A DNA stretch of 30,800 bases from Balneolaceae bacterium (GTDB lineage: Bacteria > Bacteroidota > Rhodothermia > Balneolales > Balneolaceae): positions 1 through 30,800 of the forward strand of contig SLGA01000215.1 in the NCBI GenBank assembly GCA_007123985.1, given 5' to 3'. The notes below the pieces were generated by a model, which had not been told where the DNA came from, did not search any database, and saw only the letters and a list, made by a program, of their open reading frames with translations. Numbering within the stretch: the first letter of the stretch is position 1; each line of letters begins with the position of its first letter. Below are positions 30,794 to 30,800 of the stretch, piece after piece. A program made the position numbers and the translations under genes.

Positions 30794-30800
30794 TGATATC

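Noticed and set aside
1..30800. CRISPR arrays, insertion sequences, phage or integrase genes
   Set aside because: No regularly spaced repeats, transposase or integrase motifs, or terminal inverted repeats were seen on either strand.

Overview
The window looks like chromosome of a free-living, Gram-negative, respiring bacterium of the Rhodothermota/Bacteroidota branch, most likely a Balneolales-type marine organism. This is an inference from several features: moderate-to-low GC, many short lipoprotein signal peptides ending in S/A-C, Bacteroidota-style promoter boxes (TAnnTTTG) in several gaps, weak Shine-Dalgarno sequences, and a gene mix of ATP-type PEP carboxykinase, a PQQ/haem dehydrogenase lipoprotein and CstA. 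There are no rRNA genes, insertion sequences, phage genes or CRISPR repeats. The one accessory-type element is a small RES-Xre toxin-antitoxin pair.

Layout. 1-2500: thrS (its 3' end runs off the left edge), tRNA-Val(GAC) on the same strand, then nusB diverging. 2500-4323: a PPP-type phosphatase abutting nusB, then ychF. 4380-8310 (minus): a tight four-gene unit, transcribed deoC, full-length aldehyde dehydrogenase, catalytically empty aldehyde dehydrogenase half-protein, SPOR lipoprotein. 8462-9352: Xre/DUF2384 antitoxin and RES toxin. 9533-10213: a DUF4377-like lipoprotein. 10268-11872 (minus): pckA. 12104-15720: N-carbamoylputrescine amidase-like hydrolase and leuS. 15726-19421 (minus): PQQ-dependent dehydrogenase with an internal cytochrome c domain, and a beta-propeller lipoprotein. 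19488-23393: SDR oxidoreductase, long-chain acyl-CoA synthetase and BASS-family transporter. 23521-27297: polyphosphate:AMP phosphotransferase, YjbQ and CstA. 27294-28256 (minus): D-2-hydroxyacid dehydrogenase. 28380-30793: a small membrane protein and a UvrD-type helicase.

How the genes fit together. The deoC unit reads as a nucleoside-catabolism module: DERA releases acetaldehyde and glyceraldehyde-3-phosphate, and the adjacent dehydrogenase can oxidise the aldehyde. The two aldehyde dehydrogenase genes (509 + 287 residues) together match the domain plan of the fused ALDH16 protein, so this looks like a split ALDH16; it is the most interesting observation here. The SDR, ligase and transporter genes look like uptake and CoA-activation of an unknown organic acid. 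The polyphosphate kinase that follows could recycle the AMP made by the ligase. pckA, CstA and the DERA module together suggest switching between sugar, nucleoside and organic-acid carbon.

All calls come from reading the sequence and remembered family knowledge; no database search was run.
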